Positions 49,454-57,466 of a stretch of 64,000 nt of DNA are shown here, one piece after another. The stretch is taken from the NCBI GenBank assembly GCA_020635725.1, contig JACJZF010000010.1, positions 62,001 to 126,000 of the forward strand. The letters run 5' to 3'. The number at the start of each line of letters is the position of its first letter. Within the stretch, counting starts at the first letter, position 1. The position numbers were made by a program, and so were the translations under genes. The notes below the pieces were generated by a model that worked only from the letters and a program-made list of their open reading frames with translations, was not told where the DNA came from and made no database searches. The stretch comes from Flavobacteriales bacterium (GTDB lineage Bacteria; Bacteroidota; Bacteroidia; Flavobacteriales_F; PHOS-HE28).

Positions 49454-49462
49454 TCAAAGATA
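49454..49462 (-). promoter_or_regulatory. putative -7 promoter element TATCTTTGA for the DUF1883 gene
   Basis: Exact match to the Bacteroidota TAnnTTTG consensus (minus-strand TATCTTTGA), 20 bp upstream of ATG 49433. Confidence 0.5.
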
Positions 49463-49476
49463 ACCGAACCGGCAGG

Positions 49477-50277
49477 TCAGAGTTTCACGCTGAGGACGGG
49501 GAAGGTCGTGTGATTGACGATATCCTCTGTGAGGCTGCCGTTCACCACATGGAAGAAGCCCTTGCGCCCGTGGGTGGCCATGGCGATCATGTCCGCATCG
49601 ATGCCGCGGGCGAAGTTGAGGATGCCCTCTTCGATGCTGAGGTCGTTGTAGATGGTGGCGGTGAACTTGCGCAGCTCATGCCGTTGCAGGAAGGCGTCGA
49701 TGGCGCGGTGGCTGTCCTCGCTGCGCTCGAAGCTTTTGGGCGTGTTCACTTTGAGCAGGTGCACCTTGGGGTCCCAGATGTCGATCACCGGCCTGAAGGC
49801 GTCGAACTTCTCGACATCCTGCGCGCTGAAATTCGAGGCGAAGACCAGGTCCTGCACGGCGATGTCCTCGATGTGATGCTTGATCACCAGCACGGGCATG
49901 GGCGCCGAGCGCACGATGCGTTGGGTGTTGGACCCCACGATGCCGCGCAGGCCGGTCGCGCCATGCGAGCCCATGACGATGAGGTCGGCCTGGGCGATGC
50001 GCTCGTTGCGGAACATCTCGGTGAGCGCCAGCTGCCGCAGCATGAATTTCTTGAGTTCCACGCCTTCCAGGAAGGGCAGCGCGGGCAGCTGGTCCAGGCG
50101 GCCCTCGATATCGTCGCGCAGCTTGTGGTTCTCCGGGTGGAAGTCTGTCATCTGCTCGTACACGTGCACCACATCGATGCAGGCACCGGCGGCCTTGGCG
50201 ATGGAGGCCGCCACGCGCAGGGCATCGGTGGCGCAATCAGAGAAATCGTAAGGGACGACGATGGATTGGATGCTCAT
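49477..50277 (-). CDS. tandem-domain universal stress protein
   Basis: 266 aa from ATG 50277 (MSIQSIVVPYDFSDCATDAL). First Usp domain, residues 1-~145, with the ATP-binding motif MGSHGATGLRGIVGSNTQRIVR intact; second domain ~150-266 with ATHGRKGFFHVVNGSLTEDIVNH, also consistent. Two-domain Usps are common in Bacteroidota and in stress or anaerobic responses. A TAACTTTCA element lies ~30 bp upstream on the minus strand. Confidence 0.88.
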   Translation of the reverse strand: MSIQSIVVPYDFSDCATDALRVAASIAKAAGACIDVVHVYEQMTDFHPENHKLRDDIEGRLDQLPALPFLEGVELKKFMLRQLALTEMFRNERIAQADLIVMGSHGATGLRGIVGSNTQRIVRSAPMPVLVIKHHIEDIAVQDLVFASNFSAQDVEKFDAFRPVIDIWDPKVHLLKVNTPKSFERSEDSHRAIDAFLQRHELRKFTATIYNDLSIEEGILNFARGIDADMIAMATHGRKGFFHVVNGSLTEDIVNHTTFPVLSVKL

Positions 50278-50357
50278 GGGCAATGGGCATTTCAGGTAGG
50301 CCGCTGAAAGTTAATCGAAGCTCCCGGGATGCGACCTAGGGCTTGTCAGGCCCGACC

Positions 50358-50366
50358 TACATTCGC
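50358..50366 (+). promoter_or_regulatory. putative -7 promoter element TACATTCGC
   Basis: TACATTCGC ends 4 bp before ATG 50371 of the second SiaC-like gene; a TTGTCAGG lies 15 bp further upstream. Implies a leaderless transcript. Confidence 0.4.
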
Positions 50367-50370
50367 GGCC

Positions 50371-50763
50371 ATGGCGCTCTCCCAGCCCTTCCGCTCCGCT
50401 GCCACAGGCAAGACCCCAGACCTGGCGCTCGACCCGGCCAAGGGCGAATTGACCGTGCGCGGCTGCTCGATCCCGGAGAATGCGGATAAGGCCTATGGCC
50501 CGTTGATGGACGCTCTGGAGCTGTACCTGGGGGCTCCCGCGGCGCGCACACGAGTGGTGGTGGAGCTGAGCTACTTCAACTCGAGTACGGCCAAGTACCT
50601 GCTCGACCTGTTCAAGCGGATCGATGATGCACATGGCGCCGGCATCACCCGGGCGGTGCTCGAATGGCACCACGCCGCTTCGGACCTGGATATGCTGGAA
50701 GTCGGACGCGACTACCAGAATCTGCTGGAATTCCCTGTGAAGCTGGTGGAATCTGGCCTCTGA
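50371..50763 (+). CDS. SiaC/DUF1987 family regulatory phosphoprotein (copy 2)
   Basis: 130 aa from ATG 50371. Same length and layout as the copy at 47008 but divergent: TPDLALDPAKGELTVRG, VVVELSYFNSSTAKYLLDLF (Ser71 aligned with the copy-1 phospho-Thr70), RAVLEWHHAASDLDMLEVGRDYQNLLEFPVKL. Convergent with the following gene (1-bp gap). No SiaA/SiaB partners nearby. Confidence 0.82.
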   Translation: MALSQPFRSAATGKTPDLALDPAKGELTVRGCSIPENADKAYGPLMDALELYLGAPAARTRVVVELSYFNSSTAKYLLDLFKRIDDAHGAGITRAVLEWHHAASDLDMLEVGRDYQNLLEFPVKLVESGL

Positions 50764-50764
50764 T

Positions 50765-51529
50765 TCAGCGCGCTGGGAACGCCTCGCTCCATTCCCGTTC
50801 GCTGATCGGCTGTTCATCACGGAAGTGCACGACTTGCCCCCACGGGTGCGCCACCCGGCGATAGACCGTCTCCCGGCCCTCGTGTACCACCCGGCGCTCC
50901 AGCACCACCGCTCGGCCTTCGAGGAAGGAACGCTCGGTGACCCCCTCGGGAAGCGCTGGCTCTGACGCTCTCGGGCTTGGCACCTCCGGTTGAGCCACCG
51001 GCACCATCGCCGGCTTTCTGTGTGTTACGAGCTCTGAGGTCTTCACCGGCGCCGGGGCTGCTGGTGAAGCATCCACGGGTGCATTTGTCGGCGCCAGTTC
51101 CGGAGCCTCTTGCGCGCGCGCAGTCGTGGGCATGGTTTCGGTGAGCGCTATCGTGGAGTCCTTCTCGAGTGGCGCCTCTGGTTGGGGTGGCGGTTGGATC
51201 ACGGCCCGTTCCTCGGCATCGCGCTTGGCGATCAGCGCCTGCAGATCCTGGATCTTCACCTTCGGGTACACGTTCAAAGGCCGCAGTCGCCGCGCTTCCT
51301 TGAATCGCTCCAACGATTCATCGTACAGGCGCTGCTGGAAGAGCTGTTCCGCGGTTGCCATCACCTCTTGGAACGGACGGTCCTGCGCGGCTTCCTCCTG
51401 CTCCTTCCGGGCGACCCGTGCTCGCTCCTTGGCGCTGAGCTTGCCGAACTCATCGGTCAGGCTGGAATCGGCCTGTGCCCACAGGTTCGCGGACAGCAGC
51501 GAGAAGGCCAGGACCAGAGCGGCGCGCAT
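50765..51529 (-). CDS. secreted TPR-like/Pro-rich protein with the novel YRRVxHxWG C-terminal module
   Basis: 254 aa from ATG 51529 (MRAALVLAFSLLSANLWAQ signal peptide). Residues ~20-110 are helical with a TPR-like pair (AEQLFQQRLYDESLERFKEARRLRPLNVYPKVKIQDLQALI). ~110-200 is a Pro/Ala-rich linker. The final ~55 residues, TERSFLEGRAVVLERRVV and YRRVAHPWGQVVHFRDEQ, match the end of the gene at 44230-45423. A TAGTTTCGT element sits on the minus strand just upstream. Confidence 0.72.
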   Translation of the reverse strand: MRAALVLAFSLLSANLWAQADSSLTDEFGKLSAKERARVARKEQEEAAQDRPFQEVMATAEQLFQQRLYDESLERFKEARRLRPLNVYPKVKIQDLQALIAKRDAEERAVIQPPPQPEAPLEKDSTIALTETMPTTARAQEAPELAPTNAPVDASPAAPAPVKTSELVTHRKPAMVPVAQPEVPSPRASEPALPEGVTERSFLEGRAVVLERRVVHEGRETVYRRVAHPWGQVVHFRDEQPISEREWSEAFPAR

Positions 51530-51706
51530 TTGATTCGGCCACGAAACTACCCGGCCCATGACGGCCCTATGAGGCGCGGGACGGGAGAATTCCGCAGCAC
51601 CACGTTCATACGGGCCTCTGCTCCGGAACGTTCCACGGCACGCTGGCTACTTTCGCACCCTCGCACGAATCGAGCACCGGAACACGTTTCACGTAGAGCA
51701 TCACCC

Positions 51707-52543
51707 ATGATCAAGCGAATCATCCCCCTCGTGCTTTGCGCGGCCCTGGCGGCCTGCCAAGGCGACCCGAAGGAAAGCACCGAATACCAGCAGCTGGCGG
51801 AGGACGCCGGCCGGACCAGCGCCCAAGTGAGCGAGCGCGACTCCACCATCAACATGCTCTTCGGCACCATGAACCGCATCAGCGAGAACCTGCGGACCAT
51901 CCGAGCGAAGCAAGGGCAATTGGGCAGCACCGACCAGGGAGCCGAAGGGCCGGATATGGAGAAGCGCATCCTCGATGACCTGGCGAGCATCGATGGGCTG
52001 CTCACGGAGAACAAGGAGCTGATCGCCAAGCTGCGCAAGCAGGCCAAGGGCTCGGCCGCATCGCTCAGCGAGTTGGAACGGACGGTTTCGGATATGGAAT
52101 CGAGCATCGCCGAGAAGGATACCGAGATCGGCGTGCTGAAGGAACAGTTGGCGAGCACCAACAGCTCGTTGGCCACGCTGATCGAGATGTACCGCGACAA
52201 ATCGCAGCTCGCGGACATGCAGCGCAATGAGATGAACACCGCATGGTACGCCGTGGGCACGCAGAAGGAGCTCCGGGCGGCCGGCGTGCTGGCCAAGGAG
52301 GGCGGCGTAGCGGGCATCGGCGCGGTGAACAAGCTCAACTCGAGCAATCTGCCCAAGGATTACTTCACGCAGGTGGATGTGACCCGCACGCTCGAGATCC
52401 CCGTGGTGGCCAAGAAGGCCAAGCTCGCCACCAGCCACCCCGCTGGCAGCTATCGCTTGGAGGATGGGGCCCAGCAATTGGTGATCACGGACCCCAACGC
52501 GTTCTGGAGCATGAGCAAGTACCTGGTGGTGGTGGTGGAGTGA
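51707..52543 (+). CDS. coiled-coil lipoprotein
   Basis: 278 aa from ATG 51707. Lipobox at ALAAC in MIKRIIPLVLCAALAAC. Residues ~25-175 form a long coiled coil (SERDSTINMLFGTMNRISENL ... IAEKDTEIGVLKEQLASTN). The C-terminal ~100 residues are compact: NTAWYAVGTQKELRAAGVL, DYFTQVDVTRTLEIPVVAKKAKLATSHP, SYRLEDGAQQLVITDPNAFW. I recall this arrangement in flavobacterial lipoproteins of unknown function. A TACTTTCGC element lies 50 bp upstream. Confidence 0.75.
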   Translation: MIKRIIPLVLCAALAACQGDPKESTEYQQLAEDAGRTSAQVSERDSTINMLFGTMNRISENLRTIRAKQGQLGSTDQGAEGPDMEKRILDDLASIDGLLTENKELIAKLRKQAKGSAASLSELERTVSDMESSIAEKDTEIGVLKEQLASTNSSLATLIEMYRDKSQLADMQRNEMNTAWYAVGTQKELRAAGVLAKEGGVAGIGAVNKLNSSNLPKDYFTQVDVTRTLEIPVVAKKAKLATSHPAGSYRLEDGAQQLVITDPNAFWSMSKYLVVVVE

Positions 52544-52564
52544 AGCACACGCATCGGCAACCGG

Positions 52565-52588
52565 AAGGGCGGCTCTTGGGCCGCCCTT
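52565..52588 (+). terminator. hairpin terminator after the coiled-coil lipoprotein gene
   Basis: Perfect 9-bp stem AAGGGCGGC / GCCGCCCTT with a TCTTGG loop, between convergent genes; TTCTCG follows. Confidence 0.65.
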
Positions 52589-52616
52589 CTCGCAATGGAC
52601 CGCCTGTGCGCTTGAG

Positions 52617-53486
52617 CTAGCTCCCCTTGGCCCCGCGCACCATGGCTTCGATGGCATCCCACATGCCCGGCTCGATCTGCTCGAGCAGGTTGAACTGGCC
52701 GGCTCCTTTCAGCCATTCGCCGCCATCGATGGTGACGACCTCGCCGTTGATATACGCGCTGTACGGCGAGAGCAGGAAGGTGACCAGGTCGGCCAGCTCC
52801 TGGTGCTCGCCCAATCGACCCAGTGGAACGCGCTTCCGCATGTCGAACTGCTCCATCAGCTCGCCAGGCATCAACCGGCTCCAGGCGCCCTTGGTGGGGA
52901 AGGGTCCGGGCGCCACGGCGTTGCTGCGTATGCCGTACCGCCCCCATTCCGCCGCCAGGGAGCGCGTCATGGCGAGCACACCGGCCTTGGCGCATGCGCT
53001 GGGCACCACGTAACCGGAGCCTGTCCAGGCATAGGTGGTCACCACGTTCAGGATCACGCGGTCCCGTTCGCCCTGGGCGATCCAGTGCTTGCCGAACGCG
53101 AGGGTGCAGTTCACCGTGCCCATGAGCACGATGTCGATGATGGTCTGAAAGGCCTTGCTGCTCAACCGCTCCGTGGGGCTGATGAAGTTGCCCGCGGCAT
53201 TGTTCACCAAGGCATCGACCCGGCCGAAACGCTCCAGCACGGCATCGCGCAGCCGGTCCACCTGCTCCGCATCGCGCACATCGCACGGCATGGTGATCAC
53301 CTCGCCCAACGCCGCCATCTCGCCCGCCGCGCGCTCGAGCGCTTCCGCTTTGCGGCTGGTGATGCACACGCGCGCGCCCAGGCGCAGGCATTGCTCGGCC
53401 ATGGCACGGCCCAGACCTGTGCCACCGCCGGTGATCACCACGGCCATTCCCTTCATGGCATCATCACGCAGCATCGGAGTTCGCAT
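52617..53486 (-). CDS. 2,4-dienoyl-CoA reductase-type short-chain dehydrogenase
   Basis: 289 aa from ATG 53486, chosen because a minus-strand TATCTTGGC element is at 53501-53509; ATG 53474 or 53456 would also work. Reduces 2,4-dienoyl-CoA during degradation of unsaturated fatty acids with NADPH. GGGTGLGRAMAEQCLRLGA Rossmann motif, NNAAGNFISP, and GYVVPSACAKAGVLAMTRSLAAEW, where the usual catalytic Tyr of YxxxK is Ser, the hallmark that separates DECR enzymes from ordinary SDRs; NAVAPGPFPTKGAWSRL also matches DECR. Confidence 0.85.
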   Translation of the reverse strand: MRTPMLRDDAMKGMAVVITGGGTGLGRAMAEQCLRLGARVCITSRKAEALERAAGEMAALGEVITMPCDVRDAEQVDRLRDAVLERFGRVDALVNNAAGNFISPTERLSSKAFQTIIDIVLMGTVNCTLAFGKHWIAQGERDRVILNVVTTYAWTGSGYVVPSACAKAGVLAMTRSLAAEWGRYGIRSNAVAPGPFPTKGAWSRLMPGELMEQFDMRKRVPLGRLGEHQELADLVTFLLSPYSAYINGEVVTIDGGEWLKGAGQFNLLEQIEPGMWDAIEAMVRGAKGS

Positions 53487-53557
53487 CGCTCTGGTTTTCG
53501 GCCAAGATACCCGCGGCAGGGTCGAGTACCTTCGTGCGGCTATCGATCTCTGAGGCA

Positions 53558-53971
53558 ATGCGAACCGAGTACCCCGCCAAGGTGCTGCTGGCCTGGGGTG
53601 AGGCCATCAGCGGTCATACGGGGCTGCGCGATTGGCTGATCAAGAACGGCTACCCTGAGCTGGGCATCTTCACCTTCGCCCTGGTGAACAAGCCCGATGC
53701 GCGGAAGTGGCTCATGGAGAATGGGCATCCGCACCTGATGGCGCTGATCAACGGGATCGAGGGCAGCACGGAAGCCTTGGACTGGCTCGACCGGAATGGC
53801 ATGCATGTGCTCCGGCAGGTGGCCCTCACGGGCGATGGCGAACGCGATGCGTTCAACTGGCTGCTGGAGAACGGGCATCGCGAGCTGGCCATGCTGGGCC
53901 ATAAGATGCATGTGGTGAAACGCCAGATCGATGAGGATCACTCCGATCCGCACAAGTATCCCAGGGACTAA
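53558..53971 (+). CDS. conserved hypothetical protein with four NG helical repeats
   Basis: 137 aa. Four related ~30-residue units share W-L-x2-N-G-x3-L: WLIKNGYPELGIF, WLMENGHPHLMAL, WLDRNGMHVLRQV and WLLENGHRELAML. Helical repeat fold expected, cytosolic, no signal peptide. A TACCTTCGT element at 53527-53535 is the likely promoter. It ends 4 bp inside the convergent CPBP gene. Family not recognised by name. Confidence 0.65.
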   Translation: MRTEYPAKVLLAWGEAISGHTGLRDWLIKNGYPELGIFTFALVNKPDARKWLMENGHPHLMALINGIEGSTEALDWLDRNGMHVLRQVALTGDGERDAFNWLLENGHRELAMLGHKMHVVKRQIDEDHSDPHKYPRD

Positions 53972-54549
53972 CCCCGTGCAGCGCGCCAGTGGCGTACGAG
54001 CGCGCGGATGAGCAGCAGATCGAAGAGCGCGTGCGCGATCATCGGAGCCAGCAGGCCGCAGCACCGGGCGTAATAGCCGAAGAGAAGCATGCAGCCCGTG
54101 AGGAACAGACCGTACAGGCTCAACGGACGATTCCGGGGATCGAGGTAGCCGTGCAGGGCCACGAAGAGGATCGCGGTAGCTGGCACGCCCAACCAATGCT
54201 GCAAGGCCCCGCGGAAAAGCAGCTCCTCGCCTGCGCCTGCGGATAGCGCCACCAGCACCTGGCTCCATGGCGATGCCAGCAGCGGCCCTAACAGCTCGGC
54301 ATAGCGGTCGCGGGTCGTGGCCAGAGCCTTCGATGCGATGATGCCTTGGGCGAGCCGAGCCATGAGGGCGCCGCCTCCGAGGCCCGTAGCCACCTGCAGC
54401 CATGGCGGTCCTTCGCCGAGAAGCACTTCCGCGAACGACCTCTCCTGAACCACGAGCACGAGCCAAGCACCGAGCCCACCCATGCCGAACAAGGTGGACA
54501 GCACAAGGAGCAGCACGACCTGGACACGATGACGACCGTTGCGCAGCAC
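53968..54549 (-). CDS. CPBP (Abi/CAAX-like) family intramembrane metalloprotease
   Basis: 193 aa from GTG 54549. The frame continues to 54594, but that extra part coincides with a perfect 13-bp terminator hairpin for the upstream gene, so the shorter start was chosen. Motifs: AGAGEELLFRGALQHW (EExxxR), FVALHGYLDP and MIAHALFDLLL (the conserved His and His-x3-Asp). Glutamate-dependent membrane proteases of this family process prenylated or other membrane peptides; substrate unknown. Confidence 0.82.
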   Translation of the reverse strand: MLRNGRHRVQVVLLLVLSTLFGMGGLGAWLVLVVQERSFAEVLLGEGPPWLQVATGLGGGALMARLAQGIIASKALATTRDRYAELLGPLLASPWSQVLVALSAGAGEELLFRGALQHWLGVPATAILFVALHGYLDPRNRPLSLYGLFLTGCMLLFGYYARCCGLLAPMIAHALFDLLLIRALVRHWRAARG

Positions 54550-54560
54550 CCTGCAAAGAA

Positions 54561-54591
54561 CGAGGCCCTTCCTCGGAAAGGAAGGGCCTCG
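54561..54591 (-). terminator. perfect 13-bp hairpin terminator
   Basis: CGAGGCCCTTCCT / AGGAAGGGCCTCG with a 5-nt loop, 16 bp after the minus-strand T9SS gene stop at 54607 and just before the CPBP start at 54549. Followed on the minus strand by TTCTTTG. Confidence 0.8.
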
Positions 54592-54606
54592 CACGTGTAG
54601 GATGAC

Positions 54607-55611
54607 TTAGCGTACGACGAACCGATGGGTGCCGAGCAGGCGCCGGTCGGCCATCAGCCGAAGCGTGTACAGCCCGGTCTTCAGATCCTCGGTAGCCAGG
54701 GTAGCACGGTCTGAAGCGATACGCTGGCGCAGCACGACACGGCCAGAGGCATCGAGCACCTCCGCTTCATCCGCACCGGTGCCGGTGATGTGCAGCACCC
54801 CATCGGTGGGATTCGGATAGGCCACGAATTCCACCTGATCGGCGGAAAGCTCGCCAACGCCCACAATGAACGATTGGCCCTGCCATTGCGCGGTCTTCGC
54901 CACGGCCCAGGCCCCCGTGCCGATCTGCACCGAATCCTGCGTGAGCTGCAGCATCGGATAGGCCGAACTCTGCCCGTAGAAGTAGTAGATGTTGGAGATG
55001 CGCGTGACGTTCGCGAGCGCGGAATTGTCATTCACCTGACGGCGCACCTTCACGCGCAGCACATCGGGGATCGTGGCCGTTTGAGGCAGATGCAGAACAC
55101 CATAGGCATCACCAACGCCGGTAATGGAGCCCAAACGAGTCACCGGGATGATCCCGCTGACGACGTAGCTGGCCGACATGTTATCTGACCAAGTGGTGCC
55201 GAAGGTGCACGGGAACTTGAGCTCAGTGAGCGGATCGGTGAAGCTGATGGTGCCCTCGAGCTGGGTCTTGGAGCCGACGTGGTAGAGTCCGTTCGCATCG
55301 GCGTTCCAGAAGAGGGTATCGGAGCCGCCATCGGTGTTGAGCAAGGTGGCCGATGGGATCATCGCCGACGCGGGCGATGACGAGGCCGCCTGATAGTACC
55401 ACGTACGATTGCCCGTATTGGGCAGCAGCATGTTCCAGTAATCCATCATCACATTCGCTCCCATTGGTCCGGCGCCGATGAAGGTGTCGGTGGTGAGCAC
55501 CTGGAATTCCTGCCCAGCCAGCGGTACATGCGTGGCGGAATTCAGGGTGGGCTGGGCGAGGGCCGTGGCAGCCAGGAGAAAGGCCGAAGGGGCGGCGTAG
55601 CGAAGGAGCAT
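54607..55611 (-). CDS. T9SS type-A sorting domain-containing secreted protein
   Basis: 334 aa from ATG 55611 (MLLRYAAPSAFLLAATALAQ signal peptide); the open frame runs on to 56304 antisense to the nitroreductase gene and is not used. The cargo part (~20-245) is beta-rich, unrecognised. The last ~80 residues (FVAYPNPTDGVLHITGTG ... DLKTGLYTLRLM) form the T9SS sorting domain. A minus-strand TACCTTCCG element lies ~25 bp upstream. Divergent from the nitroreductase gene. Confidence 0.8.
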   Translation of the reverse strand: MLLRYAAPSAFLLAATALAQPTLNSATHVPLAGQEFQVLTTDTFIGAGPMGANVMMDYWNMLLPNTGNRTWYYQAASSSPASAMIPSATLLNTDGGSDTLFWNADANGLYHVGSKTQLEGTISFTDPLTELKFPCTFGTTWSDNMSASYVVSGIIPVTRLGSITGVGDAYGVLHLPQTATIPDVLRVKVRRQVNDNSALANVTRISNIYYFYGQSSAYPMLQLTQDSVQIGTGAWAVAKTAQWQGQSFIVGVGELSADQVEFVAYPNPTDGVLHITGTGADEAEVLDASGRVVLRQRIASDRATLATEDLKTGLYTLRLMADRRLLGTHRFVVR

Positions 55612-55689
55612 GAGTAGTGCAGGTTTATGCGGCGGAAGGTATGACGCGGGCTCGGGGCGGATTGCTGCCTGATGCCTTCTCTTTGCACC

Positions 55690-56277
55690 ATGAAGTTCAG
55701 CGTAAGCGAGATCAGTGAGCTCATCCGGCACCGGCGCACCATCTACCCGAAGGATTACACCGACCGAGCGGTGCACCGGGAAATCGTGGAGCGGGTGCTC
55801 ACCAACGCCAGCTGGGCGCCCAACCATGGCATGACCCAGCCGTGGCGATTCCATGTCTATACCGGTCAGGCCCGGGAGCGGCTCTCGCAATTCCTGGGCG
55901 ACACATACAAGGCCATGACCCCGGCCGATAAATTCCTGCCGAAGAAACACGAGACCATCATGCAGCGGCCGCTCCAGAGCAGCGTGGTGATCGCCTTGGG
56001 CATGGTGCGCGACCCCAAAGGGAAGATCAGCGAGCGCGATGAGCTGATGGCCATGGCCTGCGCCGTGCAGAACATGCATTTGACTTGTGCCGCCTACGGC
56101 CTGGGAGCCTTCTGGGCCACCGGCGGCCCCATGACCGGCCATGCCATGCGCGACTTCCTCGGACTGGGCGAGCAAGACCTCGCACTCGGGCTGTTCTACA
56201 TCGGATACCCGGCGGTCGAGTGGCCGAAAGGGTACCGCACGCCGCTGGACCAGATCGCCACCTGGCACGACGCCTGA
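55690..56277 (+). CDS. nitroreductase family protein (YdjA-like)
   Basis: 195 aa. FMN-dependent NAD(P)H oxidoreductase fold. SELIRHRRTIYPKDYTDRAVHREIVERVLTNASWAPNHGMTQPWRF carries the RRS/T-like FMN phosphate site and the PxHG-(x)-QPW motif; LACAVQNMHLTCAAYGLGAFW and GLFYIGYP complete it. ATG 55690 gives MKFSVSEIS; an ATG at 55672 is also in frame. Substrate unknown. Start of a short plus-strand run with the next small gene 4 bp behind. Confidence 0.9.
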   Translation: MKFSVSEISELIRHRRTIYPKDYTDRAVHREIVERVLTNASWAPNHGMTQPWRFHVYTGQARERLSQFLGDTYKAMTPADKFLPKKHETIMQRPLQSSVVIALGMVRDPKGKISERDELMAMACAVQNMHLTCAAYGLGAFWATGGPMTGHAMRDFLGLGEQDLALGLFYIGYPAVEWPKGYRTPLDQIATWHDA

Positions 56278-56281
56278 CCGC

Positions 56282-56611
56282 ATGGACCTGCCGAATCTCA
56301 CCAACTACGCGGAGCATCCGACCGAACCGGACTGGCTGGTTTTCCGCTTCCCGGTGGCCGCGCAGCGCGAGGAATTCGCCCAACTGCTGGCAGCCGAGGG
56401 CATCCGGCATGAGGTGGATACCGATGCCGGACCGCCCTATCTGATCGGTGTGCGGAGCCGTCATCGCGAACGCGCGGTGAGGCTGAACTATACCGTGCTC
56501 GGCAGGCACCGCCGCCCATTTCTCTCTGACCCCCTGTTCCGTTGGTCGGTGCTCGCAGCGGTGGGCGCGCTGCTCGTTCTGGCATTCATCGGCTGGTTGG
56601 CAGGTCGATGA
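56282..56611 (+). CDS. hypothetical single-TM protein (109 aa)
   Basis: N-terminal ~75 residues soluble with a beta-alpha-beta pattern (WLVFRFPVAAQREEFAQLLAAEGIRHEVDTD, LIGVRSRHRERAVRLNYTVLG) typical of small ACT/DUF2007-like domains, then one C-terminal membrane helix (WSVLAAVGALLVLAFIGWLAG). 4 bp behind the nitroreductase gene. No firm family assignment. Confidence 0.6.
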   Translation: MDLPNLTNYAEHPTEPDWLVFRFPVAAQREEFAQLLAAEGIRHEVDTDAGPPYLIGVRSRHRERAVRLNYTVLGRHRRPFLSDPLFRWSVLAAVGALLVLAFIGWLAGR

Positions 56612-56691
56612 ACCGGCTTTTCCCTTGTCAGACTAGCCGTTGGCCGTTTCAAACGCTAACCGTACACCCCCAGGAGACATCTTTGAGGACC

Positions 56692-57426
56692 ATGCGGAGG
56701 CTGCTGCTCCTTCTCTTCGTGCTGCTCACCTGCGGCGGTGCGCAGCTGCACGCCCAGGCCGGGGTCACCACCCTGGGCCTGATGGTGAAGCCCGTGCTGC
56801 CCTTCACCTATTTCGACAAGGACGCCACCGCGGAGATCGAGCACGTGAAGTACCAGATCGGTCTGGAGGGCGGTTTCTCCTTCGGGATGAACGTGAGGGT
56901 GGGCCTAACCAACACCATCTCGCTGGAGACCGGGCTGGGCCAGATCCAGCGGCGCTTCTCCTACCGCGTGACCAACGATACGAGCGGCTACGATGAGACC
57001 GCCCCCATCCGGTATGTGGGTTACGAGCTGCCCGTGATGGGTCTGGTGTTCATCCGCCTGGGCGAACTCACCTACATGAGCGCCGCGCTCGGTGGATCGC
57101 TCGATTTCTACCCAAGTGATGCCCAAGGCCTGATCGAAGAGGGTTCCATCTACATCTTCCGCCGCAACTGGGCGCAAGCGAGCGTGATCGGCAACATGGG
57201 TTTCGAGTTCCGCAGCCGAAAGAGCGGAATCTTCTACCTGGGCGCCACCTATCACCGTCCGTTCAATGATCTGGCCTTGGCCGACCTCTCCTACATCTAC
57301 TACGGCCCCCCCGCCCGCACGGAACGTACCGAGCGTATGGCCCTGGCCGGGAGCTACCTCACCGTGGATATCCGGTACTACTTCCACGAGGACCCCGACC
57401 GCAAGCGGCTCCGCCGGTCGAACTGA
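56692..57426 (+). CDS. outer membrane beta-barrel protein (PorT-like)
   Basis: 244 aa from ATG 56692 (signal peptide MRRLLLLLFVLLTCGGAQLHAQ). Alternating strands with GLMVKPVLPFTYFD, GLEGGFSFGMNVRVGLTNTISLETGLGQIQRRF, YVGYELPVMGLVFIRLGELTYMSAALG fit the 8-stranded PorT/OmpX-like barrels of Bacteroidota; YEL-P is a common turn in that family. The C-terminal ~15 residues are charged. Function unknown. Confidence 0.75.
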   Translation: MRRLLLLLFVLLTCGGAQLHAQAGVTTLGLMVKPVLPFTYFDKDATAEIEHVKYQIGLEGGFSFGMNVRVGLTNTISLETGLGQIQRRFSYRVTNDTSGYDETAPIRYVGYELPVMGLVFIRLGELTYMSAALGGSLDFYPSDAQGLIEEGSIYIFRRNWAQASVIGNMGFEFRSRKSGIFYLGATYHRPFNDLALADLSYIYYGPPARTERTERMALAGSYLTVDIRYYFHEDPDRKRLRRSN

Positions 57427-57441
57427 GCCGGAAGGGCCGGG

Positions 57442-57450
57442 TATATTCGT
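57442..57450 (+). promoter_or_regulatory. putative -7 promoter element TATATTCGT
   Basis: TATATTCGT followed by CGCC, 16 bp before ATG 57467 of the large T9SS gene. Confidence 0.45.
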
Positions 57451-57466
57451 CGCCCACCCGCCATAC

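Noticed and set aside
54607..56304. 565-codon version of the T9SS gene extending opposite the nitroreductase gene
   Set aside because: A signal peptide begins at ATG 55611; the extra ~230 residues are antisense to the nitroreductase motifs.
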